Below are positions 44,457-55,154 of a stretch of 64,000 nt of DNA, one piece after another. The notes beneath the pieces are model-generated. The model was not told the origin of the DNA. It did not search any database and saw only the letters and a list, made by a program, of their open reading frames with translations. The position numbers and the translations under genes are program-made. Source of the stretch: Muricoccus harenae (GTDB taxonomy: Bacteria; Pseudomonadota; Alphaproteobacteria; Acetobacterales; Acetobacteraceae); NCBI RefSeq assembly GCF_009848505.1, contig NZ_WWDL01000004.1:1-64000 (forward strand), in the 5' to 3' direction. The stretch's first letter is position 1. Each line of letters begins with the position of its first letter.

Positions 44457-46861
44457 CAGGCCGCACCCGCGCCGGTGAGCTGGCAGAGTTTCGTCGTGCC
44501 GCCATCCGGCGAGAAGACCAGCAGGCTGGCGACGCCGCCGGCCCTCACCTTGGCATAGCCATCCGGGTTGAGGATTGCGGAGGAGAAGCCGGCGAGCGAC
44601 ACGGCCAGATCCGTGCCGGAGCGGTTCACCACCAGGCAGGAGAAGCCGTTGCCGGTGGCGGCCCAGTCCATGGACAGGGTGGTGCCGGCATTGGCCGGGA
44701 TCATTCGCGCGTTATGGGTGGCGAAGGTCAGCGGCGTGGCCGCCGCCGTCACCACCATGGCGACGGGGCGCTGGACGAAGCTGTTGTCCACGTAGTTGCG
44801 CGTCGCCGCCTGCATGGCGGTCGCGGGATCGGCGGGTAGGGTCAGCGGCCCTGTCAGCGTCACGGCACCGGAGGAGGCGATGCGCATCCGCTCGGCCAGC
44901 ATGCCGGCCGATCGCTTCTCGATCACCACCGCGCCGGATTCCGCCCCGGCCGCCACGCCTTCGGCCAGGGTCGCGATCCGGCCATAGGTCACCTCGGCCG
45001 CCGCGCTGTTGTTGCCGTTTCCTTCCAGCGAGAAGATGCGGTCATTCACGGCGGGCGTGGTGGAAAGCCGACGCAGCCGCAGGGTCAGCGGCTGCGTCAT
45101 GCCCGTGCCGCCGAAGGCGAAGGCGGCGTTCGGGTTCAGCACGGCATCGCCGGCCATGAACACATCGTTCCCCGCCACGCTGAGGGATGCCGCCGCGGTG
45201 TCGGCACTGCCGTGCAGGCGCAGCATCGCGCCGGCGCTGCCGCTGCGTCGGTGCACCGCCACGATCCCGTCGGAGCGCGCCGAGAGGCGCGTCTCGATGA
45301 CGCCGGAGGAGGAGATCGCGGCCAGCTCGGATTGCCCGCCGATGCTGCGCGCGATGCCGACGGAGGAGGGCAGCCGGCTGCCCGAAATCTGCATCTTCTG
45401 CAGCGCCGCGGCACTCTGCCCCGTGAAGCTCGTCGTCTTCAGGTCGCAGCCGAGGATCTGCAGGCTGTCCGCCGCGTCATGGACATGGACGCCGCCATAG
45501 ATGTCGCAGCCCATCAGCACGAGCCCGCCATCCAGCAGATCGACCGAACGGCCCGATCCGGCGGGCAGCATGACGCCTGCGATGGTGTTCTGGTCCGCCG
45601 CCTGCACATTCACGACCAGCGCGCGGCCCTTGCTGGACCAGAAGCCGCCATACCACTTGTTGCGGTTCGCCAGCCCAGAGATCTGCACGCCAATGGTGGC
45701 GGGATCGACGACGATGCCGTCCAGCCCGCAATTCACGATCTGGGCGGAATGCGTCAGGTCGTCCAGGTGCCAGCCGATGTCATGGCCGAACTCGAAGCAG
45801 CTGACGAAGTTCGGCATGTCGGCATCATAGATGTGGAAGCCCTTGCCGCGCCGGTGGTTGGGCGCGGGATTGACCGAGCCGCCGCTGGTGTAGCTGCCGG
45901 AGAAGGCGCTGGACGCGAGGTCCAGCGTGGTGGAAGTGGGCGCCGTGGCGACGGTGAAGCGCCCATTCGCGCCCGTCACCCCGCCGACGCCGCCCACCAC
46001 CACCACGTCGCCCGCCCTCAGCTCATGCGCCGTGCTGGTTGTGAGGCGGACGAGGCCCGAGCCGTTGTTGGCGCAGCCGCTGACCGTGTAGGAAACGGAA
46101 GACCAGGTGCGGCCGGTCGTCGCCAGCGGATGCCAGTTGATGCGCTCCTTATGCGCGATGTCGTAGGACTTGCCGAGATACAGGCCGTTGGTGCAGTCGC
46201 CGAGCACGTCGCGGATGCGCGTGCGGCTGGCGCCATTGCTGTAGATGGCCCAGTTGAATCCAATGATCAGCAGGCTGCGTACGGAGGCGTCGGTGGCGTT
46301 GGTGGCGCTGGCGCCGGTGCTTCCGTCTCCGATGCTCACCGCGGTGCCGGCAAAGGCCTGCACGGCGTCGAGCGCCTCGCGCACCGAGGCAGGAGAGGTG
46401 AAGCCCTTGCGCAGGATGGCCAGCTGCTCCAGCGCGGCGTTGCGGCGCAGCCGGATGGTACGGACCGGGTTCAGCAGGAAGCAGTAGGGCAGGGCGGTGT
46501 AGTCGTTGTTGACGCGCCACCCACCCGGATCGCCGCCGCCTTGCAGCGTGACATTGGCCGGGATGATGAGGTCCGCGCTGTCAATCAGGTAGCGGCGCGG
46601 GCCGACGAGCACCACGCCGCCGGTGGCGGCGGCGGCGTTCAGCGCGGCCTGGATGGCGGCGGTGTCGTCGGTTGTGCCGTTGCCCACTGCGCCGTAGTCG
46701 CGGACATGCAGGGGCCGATCTGCCAGGAGGGTGGTGCGAAGCTGGCCGAAGGTGGCGCGCCGCGTCTCCGCCGACGAACCCACACCCTGCACGAAGGGAG
46801 AGATGTCGGTGTCGAGGAGCATGGCGGCAGGTGGAAGATCCGTGATCTTACTGTCGGGCAT
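44456..46861 (-). CDS. Tailspike-like protein with pectate-lyase-type beta-helix
   Basis: 801 residues. The N-terminal adaptor MPDSKITDLPPAAMLLDTDI is typical of phage fibres that attach through this segment. VRDYGAVGNGTTDDTAAIQA (about 52-71) then opens a right-handed beta-helix of the Pectate_lyase_3/tailspike superfamily extending to about 480. The remainder is a glycine/alanine-rich fibre with AATRNYVDNSFVQRPVA and a final beta domain. It likely binds or cuts a surface polysaccharide. No signal peptide, consistent with a virion-type protein. Confidence 0.75.
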   Translation of the reverse strand: MPDSKITDLPPAAMLLDTDISPFVQGVGSSAETRRATFGQLRTTLLADRPLHVRDYGAVGNGTTDDTAAIQAALNAAAATGGVVLVGPRRYLIDSADLIIPANVTLQGGGDPGGWRVNNDYTALPYCFLLNPVRTIRLRRNAALEQLAILRKGFTSPASVREALDAVQAFAGTAVSIGDGSTGASATNATDASVRSLLIIGFNWAIYSNGASRTRIRDVLGDCTNGLYLGKSYDIAHKERINWHPLATTGRTWSSVSYTVSGCANNGSGLVRLTTSTAHELRAGDVVVVGGVGGVTGANGRFTVATAPTSTTLDLASSAFSGSYTSGGSVNPAPNHRRGKGFHIYDADMPNFVSCFEFGHDIGWHLDDLTHSAQIVNCGLDGIVVDPATIGVQISGLANRNKWYGGFWSSKGRALVVNVQAADQNTIAGVMLPAGSGRSVDLLDGGLVLMGCDIYGGVHVHDAADSLQILGCDLKTTSFTGQSAAALQKMQISGSRLPSSVGIARSIGGQSELAAISSSGVIETRLSARSDGIVAVHRRSGSAGAMLRLHGSADTAAASLSVAGNDVFMAGDAVLNPNAAFAFGGTGMTQPLTLRLRRLSTTPAVNDRIFSLEGNGNNSAAAEVTYGRIATLAEGVAAGAESGAVVIEKRSAGMLAERMRIASSGAVTLTGPLTLPADPATAMQAATRNYVDNSFVQRPVAMVVTAAATPLTFATHNARMIPANAGTTLSMDWAATGNGFSCLVVNRSGTDLAVSLAGFSSAILNPDGYAKVRAGGVASLLVFSPDGGTTKLCQLTGAGAA

Positions 46862-46910
46862 CGGGGCGGGCGGCTCCGTTGAAAGGGGCGGGAGGCATCG
46901 GGTGGGGGCG

Positions 46911-47561
46911 CTACAGGACCAGGCGGCCGCCGGTTTCCAGCAGCAGGCTCATCCCGTTCTCGATCAGCAGCGCGAAGGCCGACAGCACGACGAAGGAGGG
47001 CGAGAGCTGCACGACGAGGGAATCCGCCGCGTCTTCGACCTTCACCCGATAGCCGTTGCCCGGGCTCGGGGCGGTGAAGGTTGTGCTGGCGCTACCTGCC
47101 GAGACGGTGGCGCTGATCGGGCCAAGCACCACGGTGCCGGCCGCGTTCAGAATGCTGAACTTCAGCGTGGTGACCGGACCGGAGACGCTGGCCTGCACCA
47201 TGAAGGTTTCGCCCTGGTTCACGCCGCTGGGCATGGCGCCGAGGGTGAGGCAGCGCGCGACCGCCGTGGCCGCCAGGTCCGTGTCGAAGTCCAGCGAGCC
47301 CACGGCGGAGAGGCGAAGCGGCGGGGAGGAGGCATCCACGACGAGGCCGTTGCCGACAGCGGCATTGGCGCGCACCGGCAGGATGGCGCTGGCGTCACCG
47401 GCCTGCAGCACCAGCATATGGCCCGGCAGCAGGCGGCTGGCGCCGGCGGTGAAATAGCCGGGTGCGAGGACGGTCGCCCGCGTGTCCGTGGTCTTGTAGA
47501 GCCAGAGGGTGAAGCTGTCCGCCGCGACGAGCGGGACGAGGTTGCTGGCGATGTAGGACAT
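46911..47561 (-). CDS. Phage-module hypothetical protein
   Basis: 216 residues, beta-rich and low in charge. The N-terminus MSYIASNLVPLVAADSFTLW is followed by an immunoglobulin-like segment (QASVSGPVTTLKFSILNAAG...FTAPSPGNGYRVKVED) and a hydrophobic C-terminus ending LLIENGMSLLLETGGRLVL. No family was recognised with certainty. It is the first gene of the four-gene tail module, with AGGAG before the ATG, and may be a structural or baseplate-associated component. Confidence 0.6.
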   Translation of the reverse strand: MSYIASNLVPLVAADSFTLWLYKTTDTRATVLAPGYFTAGASRLLPGHMLVLQAGDASAILPVRANAAVGNGLVVDASSPPLRLSAVGSLDFDTDLAATAVARCLTLGAMPSGVNQGETFMVQASVSGPVTTLKFSILNAAGTVVLGPISATVSAGSASTTFTAPSPGNGYRVKVEDAADSLVVQLSPSFVVLSAFALLIENGMSLLLETGGRLVL

Positions 47562-47586
47562 GCGGGCGTGGCTCCTGCGGGCGGAC

Positions 47587-47640
47587 GCAAAAAACCCCGC
47601 GCCGGCGAGGACCGGGCAGGGCGGAGGGGATTCGGGGTCG
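47587..47640 (-). terminator. Terminator-like hairpin in the leader of the tail module
   Basis: On the minus strand CCCC...GGGG with an inner CCGG/CCGG stem is followed directly by TTTTTT (47592-47587), 26 bp before the first tail gene. Pairing is imperfect. It may be an attenuator, or the end of an upstream phage gene now lost. Confidence 0.35.
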
Positions 47641-47791
47641 GGCGCAGTTGTCCCGTTGGCAAGGCGGGGATTACAGGACCGGGTACCTTATGGCAAGAAA
47701 AAAGTCCTAGTAATCTCTAGAAAATATACCTATTTTGCGTCGCGCGTGCTTCACCATAACCTCCCCGCCTCCAGCGCCCTCCGGAGACGGC

Positions 47792-48880
47792 ATGAGATTC
47801 CTTCGCCCCCTGCTGCTCGCCCTGCTGCTGGTCCTGCCCGCAGCCGCGCAGCAGCCTGTCCTGAACGTCTACAACTGGACGGACTACATCGATCCGCAGG
47901 CGATCGAGGGTTTTCAGCGCGAGACCGGCATCCGCGTGCGCTACGACGTGTTCGACAGCCTTGAGACGCTGGAGGGCAAGCTCTCCGCGGGCCGCTCCGG
48001 CTACGACATCGTGGTGCCGACCAGCGAGCCGAGCTTCGCCCGGCTGGTGCGTGCCGGGGCCCTGCTGCCGCTGGACCGCGCGCGCATCCCCAGTTGGGGC
48101 AACCAGGATCCGGCGCTGCTGGCGCAGGTGGCGGGCAGCGATCCGGGCAACCGGCATGGCGCGATCTATCTCTGGGGCACGATCGGGATGGGCCTGCGCC
48201 CGGACCGCATCCGCGCCCTGGCCCCCGATGCGCCGCTGGACAGCCTGGACCTGATCCTGAAGCCCGAGAACGCCCGCCGCATCGCGCGCTGCGGCATCGC
48301 CATCATGGACAGCGGGATCGACGTCATCCCCTCCGTGCTCCGCTGGCTGGGACGCGACCCCAACAGCAGCGACACCGCCGACCAGCGCACGGCGGAGCAG
48401 GCGCTGCTGGCGATCCGCCCGCATGTGCGCGCCATCATCTCCTCCGCCGCCATCACCGATGCGCTGGCGCAGGGCGAGTATTGCGCCGTGATCTCCTATT
48501 CCGGCGATGTGGTGCAGGCGCAGATCCGGGCGCGGGAGGGCGGGCGCGAAACGGACCTCGCCTATGTGCAGCCGAAGGAGGGCGCGCAGCTCTGGTTCGA
48601 CATGCTGGCCATCCCGGCCGATGCCCCGAACCCCGAGGCCGCGCAACGCTTCATCGACTACATGCTGCGCCCCGAGGTGATGGCGGGGGTGACGAACCAG
48701 GTGCGCTATCCCAATGCCGTCCCTGCCTCCCGCCAGCATCTGCGCCCTGAAGTGGCGGCGGATCCGAATGTCTATCCACCACCCGAGGCGATCGCGCGCA
48801 GCTTCACCGTTTCCGCGCCGGGGCCGGCGGTGGAACGCGCACGTGCGCGCTCCTGGTCGCGCTTCAAGGCCGGGCGTTGA
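47792..48880 (+). CDS. potD: Polyamine-type ABC transporter substrate-binding protein
   Basis: 362 residues with a Sec signal (MRFLRPLLLALLLVLPAAAQ) and the PotD/PotF opening VLNVYNWTDYIDPQAIEGFQ. Later YDIVVPTSEPSFARL, YLWGTIGMGL and EYCAVISYSGDV line the ligand site. It binds putrescine or spermidine type cations in the periplasm. The ATG at 47792 follows CGGAGA; a longer frame from 47735 has no signal at its start. Its TGA overlaps the TTG of the ATPase gene. PotF (putrescine) versus PotD is not resolved. Confidence 0.92.
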   Translation: MRFLRPLLLALLLVLPAAAQQPVLNVYNWTDYIDPQAIEGFQRETGIRVRYDVFDSLETLEGKLSAGRSGYDIVVPTSEPSFARLVRAGALLPLDRARIPSWGNQDPALLAQVAGSDPGNRHGAIYLWGTIGMGLRPDRIRALAPDAPLDSLDLILKPENARRIARCGIAIMDSGIDVIPSVLRWLGRDPNSSDTADQRTAEQALLAIRPHVRAIISSAAITDALAQGEYCAVISYSGDVVQAQIRAREGGRETDLAYVQPKEGAQLWFDMLAIPADAPNPEAAQRFIDYMLRPEVMAGVTNQVRYPNAVPASRQHLRPEVAADPNVYPPPEAIARSFTVSAPGPAVERARARSWSRFKAGR

Positions 48881-49926
48881 CCCCACGTCTCTCCCTGCGC
48901 GGGGTCACGCGCCACTTCGGGACGGTGACAGCGCTGGACGGCGTTTCACTGGACGTGGCGGCGGGGGAGTTCCTGGCGCTGCTCGGCGGATCGGGCTCGG
49001 GCAAGTCCACCCTGCTGCGCGTGGTAGCGGGCTTCGAGGCGGCGGATTCGGGCAGCGTTCATCTGGATGGCGCCGATCTGGCGGGCGTGCCGCCGCACCG
49101 GCGCCCGGTGAACATGATGTTCCAGTCCTACGCGCTGTTCCCGCATATGAATGTCACGGCCAACATCGCCTACGGCCTGAAGCGCGAAGGCCGCCCGCGC
49201 GCGGAGATCGCGGAGCGCGTCGCGCAGGCCATCGCAATGCTGCGGCTGGAGGGAATGGAATCCCGCCGCCCCGATGCGCTCTCCGGCGGCCAGCGCCAGC
49301 GCGTGGCCCTGGCCCGTGCCCTGGTGAAGCGTCCCCGCCTGCTGCTGCTGGACGAACCCCTCGGCGCGCTGGATGCCAATCTCCGCGAGCGAACGGGTTT
49401 TGAGCTTCGCGCCATACAGCGCGAGAGCGGCGCCGCCTTCGTCATGGTCACGCATGACCAGTCCGAGGCCCTGGCACTGGCCGACCGCGTCGCCGTGATG
49501 GATCGCGGCCGGCTGGTGCAGCTGGGCGCCCCGCGTGAGGTCTATGACCGCCCCGCCACGCGCTTCGTGGCCGAGTTCCTGGGCGCCGCCAATGTGCTGG
49601 AGGGCCGGAGCACCGGGGGTGGCGCGCTGGAATGCCCCGCCGCCGCCTGCATCCTGCGTCCCGCCGCGCCCCTGCCCGAAGGCGCCACCGCCATCGCATT
49701 GCGCCCAGAGCGCATCCGCCTGGGCCCTGCCATCGGCGACAACACGGCCGCCGGCACGGTGGAGGAGGCCGCCTTTCGCGGCGAGAGCAGCCTCCTTCTC
49801 GTCCGCCTGGCAGGCGGCGCCCTGCTGCGCGTCTCCCATGCCGAGGAGGACGGCGCGCCGCCGGAGCGCGGCACCCCGGTGCGCGTGAGCTGGGATGCCG
49901 ATGCCGTGGTGCCCCTGCTCGGATGA
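48877..49926 (+). CDS. potA: Polyamine-type ABC transporter ATP-binding protein
   Basis: 349 residues. Walker A GGSGSGKST (about 39-47), Q-loop FQSYALFPHM, signature LSGGQRQRVALARAL, Walker B LLLLDEPLGALD and H-loop VTHDQSEAL, followed by a C-terminal TOBE/OB regulatory domain (about 235-349). It energises uptake with the two downstream permeases. The TTG start at 48877 overlaps the receptor stop (TTGA) and its TGA overlaps the next ATG, so expression is stoichiometrically coupled. Confidence 0.94.
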   Translation: MTPRLSLRGVTRHFGTVTALDGVSLDVAAGEFLALLGGSGSGKSTLLRVVAGFEAADSGSVHLDGADLAGVPPHRRPVNMMFQSYALFPHMNVTANIAYGLKREGRPRAEIAERVAQAIAMLRLEGMESRRPDALSGGQRQRVALARALVKRPRLLLLDEPLGALDANLRERTGFELRAIQRESGAAFVMVTHDQSEALALADRVAVMDRGRLVQLGAPREVYDRPATRFVAEFLGAANVLEGRSTGGGALECPAAACILRPAAPLPEGATAIALRPERIRLGPAIGDNTAAGTVEEAAFRGESSLLLVRLAGGALLRVSHAEEDGAPPERGTPVRVSWDADAVVPLLG

Positions 49927-50755
49927 GATTCGCGTTGCGCCTCATTCCCGGTTTCTGGCTGGCGCTGCTGGTGGCCGCGCCGCTGGCGCTGGTCGGGCTC
50001 ATGGCCCTGTCCTGGCAGGCCGAGGGCGTGCCGCCCTATGCGCCGCCCTGGGCGGGGGCGGGGATCAACCCGGACAACCTCCGCCTCCTGGCCGAAGATC
50101 CGTATTACCGTGACGCGCTGCTCCAATCCCTGGCCGTGGCGGGCGCGACGGCGGCGCTCTGCCTCCTGCTGGCGGTTCCCATGGGTATCGCCATCGCCCG
50201 CGCCGGGCGCTGGAGGGAGGTGCTGCTGGCGACGGTGCTGCTTCCCTTCTGGACCGGCTTCCTCATCCGCATCGGCGCCTGGATCGGGCTGTTGCGGGAC
50301 GAAGGGTGGATCAACAGCCTTCTCCGTGCCCTCGGCTGGACCGACCAGCCCCTGCCGCTGCTCTACACGGATGGCGCGATGCTGCTCGGCATGGTCCACG
50401 CCTATCTGCCCTTCGCCGTTCTTCCGGTGTTTGCCGCCGCCACACGGCTGGATCCGCTGCTGGAGCAGGCGGCGGAGGATCTCGGCGCCACGCCGAGGCG
50501 AGCCTTCCTCAGCATCACCCTGCCGCAGCTTCTCCCGTCCCTGGCTGCCGCCTTCCTGCTCGTCTTCATCCCGGCGGCGGGGGAATACGTGATCCCGGAA
50601 CTGCTCGGCCCGCCTGATGCCACGCTGGTCGGCCGCGTGCTGTTCCAGGAGTTCTTCCAGAGCCGCGACTGGCCCGTCGCCTCCGCGCTGGCCGTGGCGC
50701 TGCTGGCGCTGCTGATCGGGCCCATCATCCTCTTTCAGCGCCTGGGCCGCGCCGC

Positions 50756-50759
<4 letters not shown>
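49923..50759 (+). CDS. potB: Polyamine-type ABC transporter permease (PotB-like)
   Basis: 278 residues, six or so membrane segments, with the EAA loop EQAAEDLGATPRRAFLSITLPQLLPS that docks on the ATPase. The first membrane helix LIPGFWLALLVAAPLALVGL and the long periplasmic loop GVPPYAPPWAGAGINPDNL are typical of PotB/PotH. The ATG at 49923 overlaps the potA stop (ATGA), and its own stop overlaps the next GTG. Confidence 0.92.
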
Positions 50760-52827
<2,068 letters not shown>

Positions 52828-52834
52828 GCCACCC

Positions 52835-52893
52835 GGCCCCTGCCGCGAGGCGGGGGCCGATCCGCGGCCGGGATTGGCGCCGCCCGATCCCGG
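52835..52893 (+). terminator. Two consecutive strong hairpins between the aminotransferase genes
   Basis: First stem GGCCCCTGCC/GGCGGGGGCC (52835-52858, ten pairs, one G-U) closed by a GCGA tetraloop of the stable GNRA class. The second stem is CCGGGAT/ATCCCGG (52868-52893). No T-run follows, so termination, attenuation or mRNA protection are all possible. Confidence 0.45.
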
Positions 52894-52941
52894 CGCGTAA
52901 CCTCCGCTCCCTTGTCTTTTGCCACCACTGGAATTCGCCCG

Positions 52942-54144
52942 ATGCCCGCCCTCGCCCAGAGGCTGCAGGAGATTTTCGTCTCCGGCTCCACCCGCATGTC
53001 GATCCGCGCGCGGGAGCTGCGAGAGGCTGGCCACAAGGTCATCAGCCTGACCGTCGGCGAGCCGGATTTCGCCACCCCGCCCCATGCCATCGAGGCCGCG
53101 CACCAGGCGGCGCTCGACGGTAAGACGAAGTATCCGCCGAATGACGGCTGGCCCGAGCTGAAGGCCGCCGTGCAGCGCAAGTTCCGCCGCGAGAACGGGC
53201 TGGACTACGCGCTGGACGAGGTGATGGTCGCCAATGGCGCCAAGCAGGTGATCCTCGACGCCATGCTGGCGACCGTGGACAAGGGCGACGAGATCATCAT
53301 CCCCACGCCCTTCTGGTCCGCCTATGCCGATATCGGCAAGCTGGCCGGCGGCACGCCCGTGCTCGTGCCCTGCCCGCAGAACAACGGCTTCAAGCTGCGC
53401 CCCGAGGACCTGGAAGCGGCCATCACCCCAAAAACCAAGTGGGTGGTGCTGAACTTCCCCAGCAACCCCTCCGGCGCCGCGCTCACCCGGGACGAGGTAG
53501 TAGCGCTCGCCGAGGTGCTGATGCGCCACCCGCATGTCTGGGTGCTGTCAGACGACATGTATGAGCACATCATCCATGACGGCATCGGCTTCCACACCAT
53601 CGCGGCGGTGGAACCGGGGCTGAAGGACCGCACGCTGACGGTCAGCGGCGCCTCCAAGACCTATGCGATGACCGGCTGGCGCGTCGGCTTCTGCGGCGGC
53701 CCGCGCGCGCTGATCAAGGCGATGACCAACATGCAGAGCCAGACGACGAACGGCATCGCCACCGTCGCCCAGGCCGCCACCATTGCCGCCCTGGACGGCC
53801 CGCAGGAGGGCGTGGCCGAGCGTGCCCGCATCTACCGCGAGCGTCGCGACCTGGTGGTGGAGATGCTGAACGCCATCCCCGAGCTGAAGTGCCACAAGCC
53901 GGAAGGCGCCTTCTACGTCTATCCGAGCGTCGCCGGCTGCCTCGGCAAGACCACCGCCGGCGGCAAGCGGCTGGAGACGGACGAGGACGTTGCCATGGCC
54001 CTTCTGGAGGAGCAGCACGTCGCGACCGTCTCGGGCACCGCCTACAGCATGAGCCCCTATATCCGCCTCTCCTACGCCACGGACACGGAGACGCTCCGCG
54101 AGGCATGCACCCGGATCCAGGAGTTCTGCCGGGGCCTTTCATGA
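52942..54144 (+). CDS. Class I/II pyridoxal-phosphate aminotransferase, copy 2
   Basis: 400 residues, colinear without gaps with the preceding gene over the first 250 residues (PLP lysine also K239, in SGASKTYAMTGWRVGF). Substrate-site segments are changed: APCWVSYPD becomes TPFWSAYAD and NPCNPTGA becomes FPSNPSGA. This suggests a paralogue with altered amino-acid preference. The ATG at 52942 matches the N-terminus of copy 1; a TTG ten codons earlier is less likely. Its stop overlaps the GNAT start (ATGA). Confidence 0.92.
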   Translation: MPALAQRLQEIFVSGSTRMSIRARELREAGHKVISLTVGEPDFATPPHAIEAAHQAALDGKTKYPPNDGWPELKAAVQRKFRRENGLDYALDEVMVANGAKQVILDAMLATVDKGDEIIIPTPFWSAYADIGKLAGGTPVLVPCPQNNGFKLRPEDLEAAITPKTKWVVLNFPSNPSGAALTRDEVVALAEVLMRHPHVWVLSDDMYEHIIHDGIGFHTIAAVEPGLKDRTLTVSGASKTYAMTGWRVGFCGGPRALIKAMTNMQSQTTNGIATVAQAATIAALDGPQEGVAERARIYRERRDLVVEMLNAIPELKCHKPEGAFYVYPSVAGCLGKTTAGGKRLETDEDVAMALLEEQHVATVSGTAYSMSPYIRLSYATDTETLREACTRIQEFCRGLS

Positions 54145-55139
54145 GCATCACCATCCGCCCCGGCACCGATGCCGATGCGGAGGGCTTCATCCGCCTGATC
54201 GGCGACGCCTGGGCCGAATATCCGAACTGCGTGCTGGACGTGGATGCCGAGGTGCCGGAGTTGCGCGCCCTGGCCACGCATTTCGAGAAAGTCGGCGGTG
54301 CTCTCTGGGCCGCCGAGCAGGATGGCGAGCTGGTCGGCATGGTCGCCACCCGCCCGCTTCGCGACGATGACGAGGCCTGGGAAATCGGCCGCATGTATGT
54401 GGCCAAATCCGCCCGCGGAACCGGCCTCGCCCATTCCCTGCTCGACGGTGCCGAGCGCCACGCCGTGGAGCATGGCGCGCAGCGGATGATCCTCTGGACC
54501 GACACGCGCTTCGAGGCCGCGCACCGCTTTTATGAGAAGCGCGGTTATGTCCGCGCCGGCTCCATTCGCATTCTCGACGACATCTCCAAGTCGCTCGAGT
54601 TCCGCTACGCCAAACCCGCGACCGGCGTGGTGGTGGAGGTGCTGGATGCTGCCGCCGCCGCCAGCGCCGAGCGCCGCCTGGCCGACATCATGATCGCCTG
54701 CGTTGATGCCGGCGCTTCGGTGAACTACCTGCCGCCGCTTTCGCGGGAGGTGGCGCGCGCCTTCTGGCGTGGCGTTTCCGCGGATGTGGCCACGGGCCGC
54801 CGCGTGCTGCTGGGCGCCTGGTGCGACGGCCAGCTGGCCGGAACCGTCCATCTCGACCTCGCCGGCCAGCCCAATGGGGCCCATCGCGCCGAGGTCTCGA
54901 AGCTGCTGGTTGATCCGGTCTTCCGCCGTCGGGGCATCGGCCGCGCGCTGATGCTGCGCGCCGAGCAGACCGCGCGCGGCATCGGCCGCAAGCTCCTCGT
55001 GCTCGACACGGAGGCCGGGGGCGACGGCGAACGCCTGTACCGCGGCCTCGGCTGGCAGGAGGCCGGCACCATCCCCGGCTATGCCCTCGGCGCCGATGGC
55101 GCGCTGGTGGACACGGTCATCTTCTGGAAGCGCCTCTGA
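54141..55139 (+). CDS. Protein with two tandem GNAT acetyltransferase domains
   Basis: 332 residues. The N-terminal GNAT domain (about 1-155) contains MYVAKSARGTGLAHSLLDGAE, and a second GNAT domain (about 160-330) has LLVDPVFRRRGIGRALMLRAE with the R/Q-x-x-G-x-G/A acetyl-CoA loop and YRGLGW near its end. N-acetylation of a small molecule is expected; the substrate may be connected with the coupled aminotransferase. The ATG at 54141 overlaps that gene's TGA. Confidence 0.85.
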   Translation: MSITIRPGTDADAEGFIRLIGDAWAEYPNCVLDVDAEVPELRALATHFEKVGGALWAAEQDGELVGMVATRPLRDDDEAWEIGRMYVAKSARGTGLAHSLLDGAERHAVEHGAQRMILWTDTRFEAAHRFYEKRGYVRAGSIRILDDISKSLEFRYAKPATGVVVEVLDAAAAASAERRLADIMIACVDAGASVNYLPPLSREVARAFWRGVSADVATGRRVLLGAWCDGQLAGTVHLDLAGQPNGAHRAEVSKLLVDPVFRRRGIGRALMLRAEQTARGIGRKLLVLDTEAGGDGERLYRGLGWQEAGTIPGYALGADGALVDTVIFWKRL

Positions 55140-55154
55140 AGCCGGTTGCTGCCC

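Noticed and set aside
42841-47561. Complete prophage.
   Set aside because: No integrase, repressor, capsid, terminase, portal, lysis genes or attachment repeats were found; only a tail-tip cassette.
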